A stretch of 49,601 nucleotides of DNA from Gemmatimonadota bacterium. GTDB taxonomy: Bacteria; Gemmatimonadota; Gemmatimonadetes; Gemmatimonadales; GWC2-71-9. This document shows, piece after piece, positions 18,816 to 28,400 of this stretch. Each line of letters opens with the position of its first letter. Positions within the stretch are counted from its first letter, which is position 1. The position numbers and the translations under genes are program-made. The stretch covers positions 1 to 49,601 of the forward strand of contig JAOTWJ010000007.1 in NCBI GenBank assembly GCA_029862925.1. The letters run 5' to 3'. The notes beneath the pieces were generated by a model, which ran no database searches, was not told the origin of the DNA, and was given only the letters and a program-made list of their open reading frames with translations.

Positions 18816-19748
18816 ATGACGCCCGACGCGGCCATCCGCTGCCGCGGACTCGTAAAACACTATGGCGATGTGGTCGCGGTGGACGGCCTCGATCTCGAGG
18901 TGCGCCCCGGCGAGTGCTTCGGCCTGCTCGGTCCCAACGGCGCGGGCAAGACGACCACCGTCGAGATCCTGCAGGGCCTCCTGCCGCCCACCGCGGGGTC
19001 CGTGGAGGTGCTCGGCCGGACCTGGGACCGCGACCGCGCCGAACTGCGACAGCGGCTCGGGACCCAGCTTCAAGAGACGCTGTTCCCCGAAAAGCTCACC
19101 GTGCGCGAAACCCTCCAACTGTTCCGCAGCTTCTACCGCCGCGGCATGGACGTGGAGGACGCGCTTGCCGTCGTGGGGCTCGAGGAGAAACGGACCGCCC
19201 GGGTGAAGCAGCTGTCCGGCGGGCAGCGCCAGCGACTCGCGATCGCCGTGGCGCTCGTGAGCGAGCCCGAGCTGCTGTTTCTCGACGAGCCGACGGCCGG
19301 CCTCGATCCGCAGGCGCGTCGCCAGCTGTGGGAGATCGTGTTGGCGCTCCGCGCGCGCGGGCGGACGGTCCTGCTCACGACGCACTACATGGACGAAGCC
19401 GAACGGCTCTGTGATCGCGTGGCCGTGGTGGACCACGGACGCATGATTGCGTTGGGGACCCCGCAGGAGCTGATCGCGTCACTCGGTGCGGAGCACGTGG
19501 TCGAGTTCGCGGCGGCCGACGGGGCTGCGCTCGCACCGGCCGCCCTCCGGGCGCTTCCCGGCGTCACGGCCGTGCACGCGGAAGACGGGACGGTCCGCCT
19601 CACGGTCGCGCGGATTCATGAAACCGTGCCCGCGCTCATGGCACTCGTCCGCGATCGGGCCATCGAGCTCACGCGACTCGTGACCCACCATGCGACGCTC
19701 GAGGACGTGTTCTTGCACCTCACCGGCCGGAGTCTGCGCGATGAGTAA
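18816..19748 (+). CDS. ABC-2 type exporter ATP-binding protein
   Basis: This 310-residue ATPase is of the DrrA/CcmA-like exporter class. It shows Walker A GPNGAGKTT (K45), signature LSGGQRQRLAIAVAL, Walker B LLFLDEPTAGLDP and H-loop TTHYMDEAERL. The last 80 residues form the small C-terminal domain usual in this class, ending in TLEDVFLHLTGRSLRD. It pairs with the membrane subunit that starts 8 bases before its stop. Drug, lipid or antibiotic export is typical for the family; nothing here fixes the cargo. The gene is divergent from the alpha/beta hydrolase, 81 bases away. Confidence 0.93.
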   Translation: MTPDAAIRCRGLVKHYGDVVAVDGLDLEVRPGECFGLLGPNGAGKTTTVEILQGLLPPTAGSVEVLGRTWDRDRAELRQRLGTQLQETLFPEKLTVRETLQLFRSFYRRGMDVEDALAVVGLEEKRTARVKQLSGGQRQRLAIAVALVSEPELLFLDEPTAGLDPQARRQLWEIVLALRARGRTVLLTTHYMDEAERLCDRVAVVDHGRMIALGTPQELIASLGAEHVVEFAAADGAALAPAALRALPGVTAVHAEDGTVRLTVARIHETVPALMALVRDRAIELTRLVTHHATLEDVFLHLTGRSLRDE

Positions 19749-20784
19749 GCGGGGTGGCGGACCCCTGCTGCAGCTCACGCTCTGGCGTCTGCGGGAGCTC
19801 ATGCGCGAGCCGGAAGCCGTGTTCTGGGTGTTCGCCTTCCCGATTCTGCTGGCGTTGGCGCTCGGCATCGCGTTCAAGAACCGCGCGCCCCAGGCGCTGG
19901 CGGTGGCCGTGCAGGGGACGACGGGCAGGGCCGACTCGGCGGTCGCGGCGTTGGGGGTGGAGTCTCGGCTCCGGGTCGTCGCGCTCGATTCGGTCGAGGC
20001 GTACCGGCGGCTCCGCACGGGGCGCGTAGCGCTGGTCGTCGTCCCGGGCGACCCGCTCACGTTCCGCTACGACTCCACCCGAGAGGAAAGCCACCTGGCG
20101 CGGCTCCTCGCCCATGCGGCGCTGCAGCAGGCCGCCGGCCGGCGGGACGTGCGGGACGTGCGGGACGTCACAACGGCCGAGCGTGGCGCCCGGTATATCG
20201 ACTTCCTGATCCCCGGGCTGCTGGGACTCAACATCATGGGCACGGGAATGTGGGGCATCGGGTTCGGGATCGTGCAGACCCGGCAGCGCGGGCTGCTCAA
20301 ACGCCTGGTCGCGTCGCCCATGCGCAAGAGCGAGTTCATGCTCGGGCAGGTCCTGGCCCGGCTCGTGTTCCTGGTGTTCGAGGTGGGTGTGGTGCTCGCG
20401 TTCGGAGCGCTCGCCTTCGGAGTTCCGCTCAGGGGTTCACTGCTGCATCTGTCGGTCATCGTGCTCGCCGGAGCCCTGGCGTTTTCCGGCCTGGGGCTGC
20501 TGGTGGCAAGCCGGCCGCGGACCGTCGAAGGCGTATCGGGGCTGATGAACCTCGCCATGGTGCCGATGTGGGTGCTGTCAGGCGTGTTCTTCGCGTGGTC
20601 GCATTTCCCCGAGGCGATGCACCCGTTCATCCGCCTGCTGCCGCTCACGGCGCTCAACGACGGTCTGCGGGCGGTGCTGCTCGAAGGCGCCGGCATCGGT
20701 ACCACGCTGGGCCTGCTCGCCAACATGGCGATGTGGGCCGTCGGTAGCTTCGCCGTGTCGCTCAAAATCTTCCGCTGGAGCTAG
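19741..20784 (+). CDS. ABC-2 type exporter permease
   Basis: This 347-residue membrane subunit has the ABC-2 layout. One hydrophobic segment lies near residues 28-45, then a large extracytoplasmic domain to about residue 155, then five more segments. GVFFAWSHFPE before the last segments is the usual ABC2 signature region. The external domain ends in a threefold RDV repeat encoded by three copies of a 9-base unit (about 20148-20168), which may vary by slippage. It overlaps the ATPase gene by 8 bases and is followed 16 bases later by a small coiled-coil gene. Confidence 0.9.
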   Translation: MSKRGGGPLLQLTLWRLRELMREPEAVFWVFAFPILLALALGIAFKNRAPQALAVAVQGTTGRADSAVAALGVESRLRVVALDSVEAYRRLRTGRVALVVVPGDPLTFRYDSTREESHLARLLAHAALQQAAGRRDVRDVRDVTTAERGARYIDFLIPGLLGLNIMGTGMWGIGFGIVQTRQRGLLKRLVASPMRKSEFMLGQVLARLVFLVFEVGVVLAFGALAFGVPLRGSLLHLSVIVLAGALAFSGLGLLVASRPRTVEGVSGLMNLAMVPMWVLSGVFFAWSHFPEAMHPFIRLLPLTALNDGLRAVLLEGAGIGTTLGLLANMAMWAVGSFAVSLKIFRWS

Positions 20785-20800
20785 CCTCCAGGAGATCGTG

Positions 20801-21202
20801 ATGAAGAAGCTCAGCACGCAGGCGCAACAGGAGCTGGAGGTGCTCACGCAGGCGCGGCGCAAGGTGGATCGCCTCCATTCGCTGGTGGAGCAATACGCCG
20901 CCATGAAAAAGGGCCAGGATGCCTATGCGGCGCTGATTGCGCGCGCCGCGACCGAGCTGGGCCGGCTGCTGCTGTTGAACGGCATGGGCGTCATGGCCGA
21001 CAGCGCGAACCAGCTGGCCATGCTCGCCAAGCGAGGCGGGGCGACGCAGGGCAAGATCCGCGGGCTACGGGAGTACGTCGCCAATCTGCGCCCCGCCGTC
21101 GAGCGCGCCGAGAAGGCCGTCCACGAGCGGGAAGCGTCGATCGGTCGGGTGAGCGAACGGGTGGTGCCGCAGGCGGGGGAAAACGTGAAACGTGAAACGT
21201 GA
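20801..21202 (+). CDS. Small helical protein of unknown function
   Basis: The 133-residue product is not recognised. It is almost wholly helical, with charged heptad-like stretches at residues about 3-40 and 85-115 that suggest coiled coil; the middle is rich in Ala, Leu and Met. There is no signal peptide or membrane segment. The start ATG 20801 is chosen because AGGAG lies 6 bases upstream; a GTG three bases earlier would be too close. It follows the ABC exporter by 16 bases and is probably co-transcribed. Its last residues, VKRET, are encoded by a heptamer repeat that also forms half of a long palindrome shared with the convergent gene. Confidence 0.7.
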   Translation: MKKLSTQAQQELEVLTQARRKVDRLHSLVEQYAAMKKGQDAYAALIARAATELGRLLLLNGMGVMADSANQLAMLAKRGGATQGKIRGLREYVANLRPAVERAEKAVHEREASIGRVSERVVPQAGENVKRET

Positions 21203-21245
21203 AACGTGGAACGATCACCCCGACTTCCACGTCTCACGTTTCACG
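21184..21245. repeat. Heptamer repeat and 21-bp palindrome between convergent genes
   Basis: Three CGTGAAA units and a partial CGTGG run from 21184 to 21209. Bases 21191-21211 pair with 21225-21245 (21 bp, one mismatch, 13-base loop). The left arm holds the last codons and stop of the small helical gene. The right arm holds the end of the hydrolase gene. It could act as a bidirectional terminator, with TTTT following only on the minus strand. Confidence 0.8.
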
Positions 21246-22024
21246 CTGAGGACATCCTCGACCGCCGCCCGCACCGCTTCGCCATGCGTGAGCGGCACGA
21301 TGTGCCCCGCATCCGGGAGTACCCGTAGTTCGGCACGTGGCAGACCGCGGGCGAGGGTCTCGGCCGCCGCGACGGGGAACAGCCGGTCCCGCTTCCCGTG
21401 CAGCACGATCGCCGGAAGTTCCAGCTCCGACAGCCGGTCGCGAACGTCGAAGCCGTCCATCGCCCAGCGATAGGACCGCCGCGCGGCCCAGTCGGTGTTG
21501 CGCCAGCCCGCAACCCCGACGGCAAGATCGCTGCGGAAGCGGAGGGCCCGAAAATCTACGTCGCGCGTGCGGAGCGTGCCGCCGTTCAAGAGGCGCTTGA
21601 CGCCCCGCGTCACGCGCCCGTGATACCAGGCCGGCAGGAACGGCTTGATCCCCACGCGCAGCTCCCGATCGCCCACGCGCGCGAGCTGGATGCGGACCGC
21701 ATCGAACATCGGCCCGGCCGTGGTCCCCACCAGCACGAGTCCACGGACGGCCGCCGGTCCCGACAGCCGGTGACGCAGCAGCCACACCAATGCCAGCATC
21801 CCGCCAAAGCTGTGGCCCACCACCACGCGGTCTGCCGCGCCGGTCCAGAGCGGATCGTCCACCAGCCGATCCAGCGCTTCGAGGTAGGGCTCCATGCCGC
21901 GGCCGGTCCCCGGCACGAAACGGCTGAAATTCGGGGCGAGTGCCGGGTACGGGAACGCCGGAAACGTCGTCGCGTTGAGCGACATGCCTGGCAACAGGAG
22001 CAGAACGGGGTCGGCGGACGGCAC
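21215..22024 (-). CDS. Alpha/beta hydrolase
   Basis: This is a cytoplasmic alpha/beta-fold hydrolase of about 269 residues. It shows an LLLLPGMSLN oxyanion segment, the nucleophile elbow GHSFGG, the acid in HGKRDRLFP and the catalytic histidine in DAGHIVPLTHGE. Specificity is unknown; carboxylesterase or lactonase are typical guesses. A GTG start at 22024 is chosen over the TTG at 22057 because a good promoter (TTGATC, 16 bases, TATACT) ends 5 bases before it, which implies a leaderless transcript. The TTG would lie inside the -35 box. The C-terminus carries VKRETWKSG from the palindromic repeat. Confidence 0.82.
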   Translation of the reverse strand: MPSADPVLLLLPGMSLNATTFPAFPYPALAPNFSRFVPGTGRGMEPYLEALDRLVDDPLWTGAADRVVVGHSFGGMLALVWLLRHRLSGPAAVRGLVLVGTTAGPMFDAVRIQLARVGDRELRVGIKPFLPAWYHGRVTRGVKRLLNGGTLRTRDVDFRALRFRSDLAVGVAGWRNTDWAARRSYRWAMDGFDVRDRLSELELPAIVLHGKRDRLFPVAAAETLARGLPRAELRVLPDAGHIVPLTHGEAVRAAVEDVLSVKRETWKSG

Positions 22025-22029
22025 GCCGG

Positions 22030-22057
22030 AGTATAGACGGGGCCGGGCGCTGATCAA
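22030..22057 (-). promoter_or_regulatory. Sigma70-like promoter for the alpha/beta hydrolase, leaderless
   Basis: On the minus strand TTGATC (22057-22052) and TATACT (22035-22030) are 16 bases apart. The GTG start at 22024 begins 6 bases past the -10 box, at the expected transcription start. Confidence 0.55.
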
Positions 22058-22093
22058 AGCACGGTCAGCGACCGGACTGAAACCTCCGTTCCG

Positions 22094-22148
22094 TTGACAT
22101 CGTACGGTTAACAGCGTTAGGTTAACGGCGTTAAATTAACACTGTTTA
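22094..22148 (+). promoter_or_regulatory. Promoter and triple operator of the TetR-RND efflux operon
   Basis: A perfect TTGACA -35 (22094-22099) is followed by three head-to-tail 14-base units at 22107, 22121 and 22135 (GTTAACAGCGTTAG, GTTAACGGCGTTAA, ATTAACACTGTTTA). The first two hold a palindrome TAAC-N3-GTTA; the third is a variant. They cover the expected -10 and start-site region. The simplest reading is repression by the TetR protein encoded 55 bases downstream. The AT-rich block stands out from its GC-rich surroundings. Confidence 0.7.
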
Positions 22149-22202
22149 CCATCCCTGCGAAGCCCAAGTCGAAGCCTAAGTTGTTCGAGGAGAACTGGTT
22201 AT

Positions 22203-22841
22203 ATGGTGAGAGCGGCTGAGGCGACGTCCCGGGAACACGAGGCGGCGATTCTGGACGCGGCCATCAGTCTCATGGCGGAAGGTGGGGTGGAGGCCTTGTC
22301 GATGCGCGCCGTTGCCGAGCGCGTCGGCGTCTCCGCGACCGCCCTGTATCACTATTTCCATAATAAACAGGACCTCGTGGACCGGGTTGTCCGCATGGGG
22401 TTCGAGCGGTTTGGGGCGTACCTGCGCGACGCCGCCCAGCGTCATCCCGAGGGATCGATGGAGCGTGTGCGGGCTCTGGGGGAGGCGTACCTCCAGTTCG
22501 CGCTCGAGAACGAAGCCTATTTCCGGGTGATCTTCAGTATCCAGCTGCGCGGTCCGCGCGCCCTCGAGGAGCTGCCCGGCGGCGGCGGCTACCCGCTGCT
22601 GCGGCAGTTCGTCCAGGACGCCATGGATGCCGGCTCGATGCGCCGGTTCGATCCCGACCTAGTGGCGCATTACCTCTGGGCGACCGTGCACGGCATCGTG
22701 ACCCTCGCCCTCGCGTGCCGCCTGCGCGGCTGCGAGGCGTGCGACGCCGGCGGCGGCGGTGCGTCGCCGATCGATCTGTTCCACGCGTTCGACCCCTTTG
22801 TTCGTCACGGCCTGTCCACCGAGGGCGCGTTACTCCCATGA
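22203..22841 (+). CDS. TetR family transcriptional regulator
   Basis: This 212-residue dimeric repressor has an N-terminal helix-turn-helix (about residues 14-60) that includes ILDAAISLMAEGG, MRAVAERVGVSATALYHYF and HNKQDLVDRV, the classical TetR pattern. The C-terminal ligand domain is all helical and ends with a Cys/Gly-rich loop (GCEACDAGGGG). GAGGAGA lies 9 bases before the ATG. It is the first gene of the RND efflux operon, overlaps the TolC-like gene in an ATGA, and lies downstream of three operator-like repeats. Autoregulated control of efflux by a toxic ligand is the likely role (inference from position). Confidence 0.92.
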   Translation: MVRAAEATSREHEAAILDAAISLMAEGGVEALSMRAVAERVGVSATALYHYFHNKQDLVDRVVRMGFERFGAYLRDAAQRHPEGSMERVRALGEAYLQFALENEAYFRVIFSIQLRGPRALEELPGGGGYPLLRQFVQDAMDAGSMRRFDPDLVAHYLWATVHGIVTLALACRLRGCEACDAGGGGASPIDLFHAFDPFVRHGLSTEGALLP

Positions 22842-24325
22842 ACCGTTCTGTCATCGTTGCATTCGCGCGGGGTGCCGCCGCGGGCGTAGTCGCGGTCGCG
22901 GTCGTGGCAACCGCGACCGCCGGGATGCTGCACGCCCAGAGCGCGGAGGCTGTGACCCTCGACCGGGCCATCGCGACGGCGCTCGCCAACAGCCGCGCCG
23001 TGGCGGAGGCGGAAGCCGGCCTGGTCGCCGCCGGTGGGCGGGTGCGTGAAGCGTGGGCCAGCGTGCTGCCCGACGTGTCGGCATCGGCGAGCTACCAGCG
23101 CAACCTCAAGGTGCAGGAGATCTTCCTGCCTGCCGTGTTCTTCGATTCGACGGCCGCCCCCGGCGAGTTCCGGCCGGTGCGCGTGGGGGCCGACAACAGC
23201 TGGGCGGCCGGCGTCACCGTAAGCCAGCCCCTGTTCGAGGTGGGGGCCTTCATCGGCGTCGGCGCGGCGGGACGGTTCCGCGCCCTCGAGGCGGAGCGCG
23301 CGCGCGGTGTCACCCAGAGCGTCGTGACCCAGGTGCGTCAGCGGTACTTCGATGTGCTGCTCGCGCTCGAGAGCGTGCGGCTGACCGAACTGTCCGTCGA
23401 GCGGGTGCGGCAGACCCTGGCGGAGACGCAGGCGCTGAACCGGGCCGGGCTCGCGAGCAACTACGACGTACTCCGGCTCGAGGTGCAGCTCGCCAACCTG
23501 GAGCCCAACCTGCGGCGCGCGCGTGACGGGACGGCCGCTGCCAAGCGGACGCTGCTCGTGGAGATGGGCCGCGGTGCAAACGAGAGCATTGAGCTGGTGG
23601 GCCGGTTGTACGAGGTGGACATCACAGACCTCGCCCGCAACGCTCCCGAGAATGCCCGGCTGGTGGCGCTGGCGGGCCCCGAGATTTCCAGCTCCGAATT
23701 GCGCGCCGCCTACGATACGGCGCTCGCCCGGCGCACCGACGTACGCCAGGTGGAGCTCAACCTCGAGCTCGAGCGCGCGCGCCTCGCCGTGGAACGGGCG
23801 GAGTATTTCCCCACGGTTTCCCTGTTCGGCGCGTACAACGTGAACGCCCAGGAGGACGGCGGCCTCAGCTTCTTCGGAGAGAACGCCAACCAGCGGACGA
23901 CCACCGCGTGGGGCGGTATCCGAGTCGAGGTGCCCATCTTTCGCGGGTTCTCGCAGTCGGCGCGGATGCAGCAGGCGCGGGCGGCCATTACGCAGAACCG
24001 CGCGCGCCTCGAGCTCACGCGCGAACAGGCGGCGGACCAGTTGCGCACCCTGGTGGACGCGCTGGCGGAGTCGCGGCAGCGGGTGGTGAGCCAGCGCCGG
24101 GCGGTGGAGCAGGCGCAGCGCGGTTTCGAGATTGCCTCGGCCGAGTACCGGGCCGGGGTCGGGTCCCAGCTGCAGATCACCGATGCCGAGGTGGCGTTGC
24201 GGCAATCGGAGTTCAATTACGCGCAGGCCGTCTACGACTATCTCATCGCACGGACCAACCTGGATGCGGCCAGGGGCACCGTGCCCGAGCGGGCGGGCGA
24301 ATTGGTCGCCGCCCGGAACGACTAG
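22838..24325 (+). CDS. TolC-like outer membrane efflux channel
   Basis: This 495-residue outer-membrane factor of a tripartite pump has a signal peptide with AVAVVATATAGMLHAQ, then two repeats of long helices. The first contains ALANSRAVAEAEAGLVAAGGRVREA, the second ALARRTDVRQVELNLELERARLAVERAEYFPTVSL. Beta segments follow each (DNSWAAGVTVSQPLF and TTTAWGGIRVEVPIFRG). The motif YRAGVGSQLQITDAEVALRQSE near the end is a family hallmark. It would form the trimeric channel for the RND pump encoded downstream. It starts in an ATGA overlap with the TetR gene. Confidence 0.92.
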   Translation: MNRSVIVAFARGAAAGVVAVAVVATATAGMLHAQSAEAVTLDRAIATALANSRAVAEAEAGLVAAGGRVREAWASVLPDVSASASYQRNLKVQEIFLPAVFFDSTAAPGEFRPVRVGADNSWAAGVTVSQPLFEVGAFIGVGAAGRFRALEAERARGVTQSVVTQVRQRYFDVLLALESVRLTELSVERVRQTLAETQALNRAGLASNYDVLRLEVQLANLEPNLRRARDGTAAAKRTLLVEMGRGANESIELVGRLYEVDITDLARNAPENARLVALAGPEISSSELRAAYDTALARRTDVRQVELNLELERARLAVERAEYFPTVSLFGAYNVNAQEDGGLSFFGENANQRTTTAWGGIRVEVPIFRGFSQSARMQQARAAITQNRARLELTREQAADQLRTLVDALAESRQRVVSQRRAVEQAQRGFEIASAEYRAGVGSQLQITDAEVALRQSEFNYAQAVYDYLIARTNLDAARGTVPERAGELVAARND

Positions 24326-24339
24326 GGAGACTCAGAGCG

Positions 24340-25440
24340 ATGCGTGCACGAGACGTGGCGGAGTGGCTGGTACTGGGAGGAGCCGTGGTGGCGGCGGGCT
24401 GTCAGGCGTCCTCCGGGTCCGGACAGCCGGCCGACGAGACGCTGACCCGCGTGGTGAACGTCGAGGCGACCTCCGTCGCCGTGAATCAGTTCACGGACAT
24501 CCTGCGGATCACCGGGGAGGTCGAGGCGATGCACGACGTGACGCTCTCGGCCGAAGAGGCGGGGCGCATCGCCACCTTCCGCGCGGCCAAGGGCGCGGTC
24601 GTGGGTGCCGGCCAGGTGATCGCGGAACTCGACACCGACGTGCTGCGCGCGCAGGCGGCCGAGGCGCGGGCGGCGGCCGACTTGGCGCGGGAGCAGTTCG
24701 AGCGGCAGCGGCAGCTCTGGGAAGTCGAGAAGATCGGCAGCGAGATCGCGTACCTGCAGGCGCGCGCCAATGCGGAAGCAGCGGCGGCCCGGCTGGCGAC
24801 CTTGGAGGCTCGGCTCGAGCGGACCCGCATCCGCACTCCCGTGGCGGGGGTGTTCGACGAGAAGTACGCCGAGGCGGGCGAGATGGCGATGCCCGGCACC
24901 CGGATCGCGCGGGTGGTGGCCACGCGCCAGGTGAAAGTCGCCGCCGGCGTGCCGGAGCGCGACGCCCTGGTCGTGGGCCGCGGTGACCGGGTGATGGTCA
25001 CGTTCGACGTGCTGCCCGGGCAGGAATTCGAAGGGCGGATCGGCTACGTGGGCGCGAGCGTGGACGCCGTCAACCGCACGGTGCCGATCGAGGTCGTGAT
25101 GGACAATCCGGGCGGGCGCATCAAGCCCCGGATGGTCGCCAACGTGCGGGTCGCCCGCTCCCGCTTGGCCGATGTGATCGTGGTGCCACAGCAGGTGGTG
25201 CTGCGGACGGAGGACGGCTACGAGGTGTTCGTGGTGACCGACGAGGACGGGAGCCAGATCGCGCGCGCCCGGCGCGTGACGCTGGGCGCCTCCCATGGCA
25301 ACCGGGTCGTGATCCGTGACGGGCTCGCGCCGGGCGACCGGTTGATCACGCTGGGCCAGCAGCAAGTGGAAGACGGCAGTCGGGTCCGGGTGGTGAACGC
25401 CGCGTCGGCCGACACGGCGGCTCCAGGGGGCGGGTCGTGA
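24340..25440 (+). CDS. RND efflux membrane fusion (periplasmic adaptor) lipoprotein
   Basis: This 366-residue adaptor links the pump to the outer-membrane channel. It has a lipoprotein leader ending AAGC near residue 21. The lipoyl half-domain (GEVEAMHDVTLSAEEAGRI and VVGAGQVIAELDT), an alpha-hairpin (about residues 105-155), the second lipoyl half (RTRIRTPVAGVFDEKYAEAGEMAMPG) and beta-barrel and membrane-proximal domains follow. AGGGAGA lies about 9 bases before the ATG. The stop overlaps the pump gene in a GTGA. Confidence 0.92.
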   Translation: MRARDVAEWLVLGGAVVAAGCQASSGSGQPADETLTRVVNVEATSVAVNQFTDILRITGEVEAMHDVTLSAEEAGRIATFRAAKGAVVGAGQVIAELDTDVLRAQAAEARAAADLAREQFERQRQLWEVEKIGSEIAYLQARANAEAAAARLATLEARLERTRIRTPVAGVFDEKYAEAGEMAMPGTRIARVVATRQVKVAAGVPERDALVVGRGDRVMVTFDVLPGQEFEGRIGYVGASVDAVNRTVPIEVVMDNPGGRIKPRMVANVRVARSRLADVIVVPQQVVLRTEDGYEVFVVTDEDGSQIARARRVTLGASHGNRVVIRDGLAPGDRLITLGQQQVEDGSRVRVVNAASADTAAPGGGS

Positions 25441-28400
25441 CGCCGCCGGGCGAGACGAAGTTCAAGGAGTTCCGCCTCAGCTCCTTTGCGGTGGACCACC
25501 CGACGATGGTGCTGGTGCTGACGTTCATCGTGCTGGTGATGGGGCTCAGCGCCTACGTGACAGTGCCCAAGGAATCATCGCCGGAGATCGTGGTGCCGAA
25601 CATCATCGTCAACACGGTGTACTCCGGCGTCGCGCCGAAGGACATCGAGACGCTGATCACCCGGCCGATCGAGGAAGAGCTCAACACCATCGGGGACGTC
25701 AAGGAGATCACGTCCGTCTCCACCGAAGGCTATTCGAGCATCAACGTCGAGTTCGAAGCCGGGGTGAACATGGACGAGGCGCTGGCGAAGGTGCGGGAGA
25801 AGGTGGACATCGCCAAGCCCGACCTGCCCACCGCCGCCGAGGAGCCCGAGATCCTCGAGATCAACTTCTCGGAGTTCCCGATTATGCAGGTGAACGTCTC
25901 GGGACCGTACAGCCTGGTGCGCCTCCGGGACGTGGCGGAAGACCTGCAGGACGAGCTGGAGCAGATTCCCAGCGTGCTCGAGGTGCAGCGGTCCGGCGGG
26001 CTGGAGCGCGAGGTGAAGGTCGACGTCGACATCGCCAAGCTCAAGTTCTACGACCTCGCCTTCGACGACGTGGTGGACGCGATCCGGTTCGAAAACGTGA
26101 CGGTCCCCGGCGGGTCGATCGACGTCGGCGAGATGAAGTACCTCGTGCGGATCCCCGGGGAGTTCGAGACCACCGCGCCCCTCGCCGACGTCGTGATCAA
26201 GACCCGCAACGGCCGGCCGGTGTACGTGCGCGACGTGGCGCGTGTGGACTTCGGGTTCAAGGACCGTGATTCGTTCGCCCGGCTGGACGGCGACCCCGTG
26301 GTCTCGCTCGCCGTCAAGAAGCGGAGCGGCGAGAACATCATCGCCACGGCGGAGGCGGTCCGCGCCGCCATCGAGCGGATGCGTCCCTCGTTCCCGCCCG
26401 GCACGGTCGTGAAGATCACGTCCGATCAGTCGCAGGACATCCAGGAGATGGTGGCGAGTCTGGAGAACAACATCATTTCCGGACTGATCCTGGTCGTTGG
26501 GGTGCTCCTGTTCTTCCTCGGGGTGCGGACCGCGTGGTTTGTCGGACTCGCGATCCCGATGTCCATGCTGCTCTCGTTCATCGTGCTCAAGGCGGCGGGC
26601 TTCACGATGAACATGGTCGTGCTGTTCAGCCTGATCCTCGCGCTGGGCATGCTGGTGGACAACGCGATCGTGGTGGTCGAGAACATCTACCGGTTCCGCG
26701 AGCAGGGGTTCGATCGGAAGCACGCCGCGAAGTATGCCACCGCCGAGGTGGCCATGCCGATCATCGGTTCCACGGCCACCACGCTGGCGGCGTTCCTGCC
26801 GATGGTGTTCTGGCCGGGCATCGTGGGCGAGTTCATGAAGTTCCTGCCGTACACGCTGATCATCACGCTCAGTTCCTCGCTGTTCGTGGCCCTGGTGATC
26901 GTGCCCACCCTGTGCGCGCTGTTCCTGAGCCTGGAGCACAGCCCGCGCGTGCCGCTCAAGCCGGCGGCCCGGCGGACCCTGCTTGGCGCCGGGACGCTGC
27001 TGGTGATCGCCCTGCTGGCCACGAACTGGCTCACGGCGGTCCTGCTGACGGCCACCGCCGGCCTGGCCTACGCCTTCCACCGTTTCGTGGCGGTGCCGCT
27101 CAGCTGGTGGTTCATGGATAAGGTCTTGCCGGCCGTGATCGACGACTACGAGCGGCGGCTGCGCTGGGCGCTGGATCACCGCGGGGCCGTGCTGGGCACC
27201 GCGTTCGGCGGCCTCCTGCTGGCGATGGTCGCCTTCGGGTTGGTGGGTCCGGGGGTGGAGTTCTTCCCGGAGGACATTCCGCCCGCCACGGTCTACGTGC
27301 AGGTCACAGCGCCCGTGGGGACCCGGGTCGAGCAAACGGACGGCATCGTGCGGCGGATCGAGGAGGAGCTCGGTCGCGTGGAGGGGCGGGAGGACTTTGA
27401 GTCGGTGGTGGCCACCGTGGGCTCCCAGGTCTCCAACACGTTCTCGGGAGCCGGGGGCGGGACGCACCTGGCCTCCACCGCGGTCAACTTCGCCGACTTC
27501 AACGACCGGCGCACCGACGTGTTCCTGACTCTCGAGCGGATGCGCCAAACGGTCGGGGCGGGGATCGCCGGCGCCGACATCGCGGTCGAGAAACCCAACG
27601 ACGGCCCGCCCACCGGTCTGCCGGTCACCATCGAGATCGCGGGAGACAATGCCGATACCCTGCGACTCCTCGCCGACGCCATCGTGCGCCGTCTGGAGCA
27701 ATCCCCGGTGTTTGCGAAGCTCGACGGCCTGGAAAGCGACATGGCTGCCGGCCGGCCGGAGCTGGTGGTGGACGTGGACCGCGAACGCGCCGCGCTCTAC
27801 GGCCTCAACACCAACGACATCGGGCGCACGGTGCGGGCGGCGATCAACGGCGTCGAAGCCTCCAAGTTTCGCGATGGTAAGGAGGAATACGACATCACCG
27901 TCCGACTGGCCCCCGAGTACCGCGAGGACCTGAGTGCGCTGGAGCGCCTCACGCTGGTGCCCGAGGACGGCGGCCAGGTGCCGCTGTCGTCGGTGGCCCG
28001 GCTGCAGGTGGGGCGCGGATTCAGCGACGTGCGGCGCAAGGACCTGGACCGCGTGGCCACCGTGTCGTCGGACGTGCGCTCGGGTTACAACGCGAATGCG
28101 GTCCTGGCCGAAGTGCAGGCAACCCTGGACGAGTTCGTGGTCGGCCTGCCCTCGGGGTATCAGCTGCGCTACGCCGGCTCGCAGGAGGAACAGGCTGAGT
28201 CGCAGGCGTTCCTCTCGGGCGCGTTCGTGATCGCGCTGCTGCTCATCGGCTTCATTCTGGTGTGGCAGTTCGACTCGGTCACCAAGCCGCTCATCATCAT
28301 GACGTCGGTCATCCTCTCCACGATCGGTGTCCTGCTCGGCCTGGTTGTCTTCCAGATGCCGTTCGGCATCATCATGACCGGGGTCGGCGTGATCAGTCTG

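Noticed and set aside
22805-24205. Antisense frame across the TolC-like gene
   Set aside because: No domain match; the plus-strand protein has complete OEP motifs and gene coupling.
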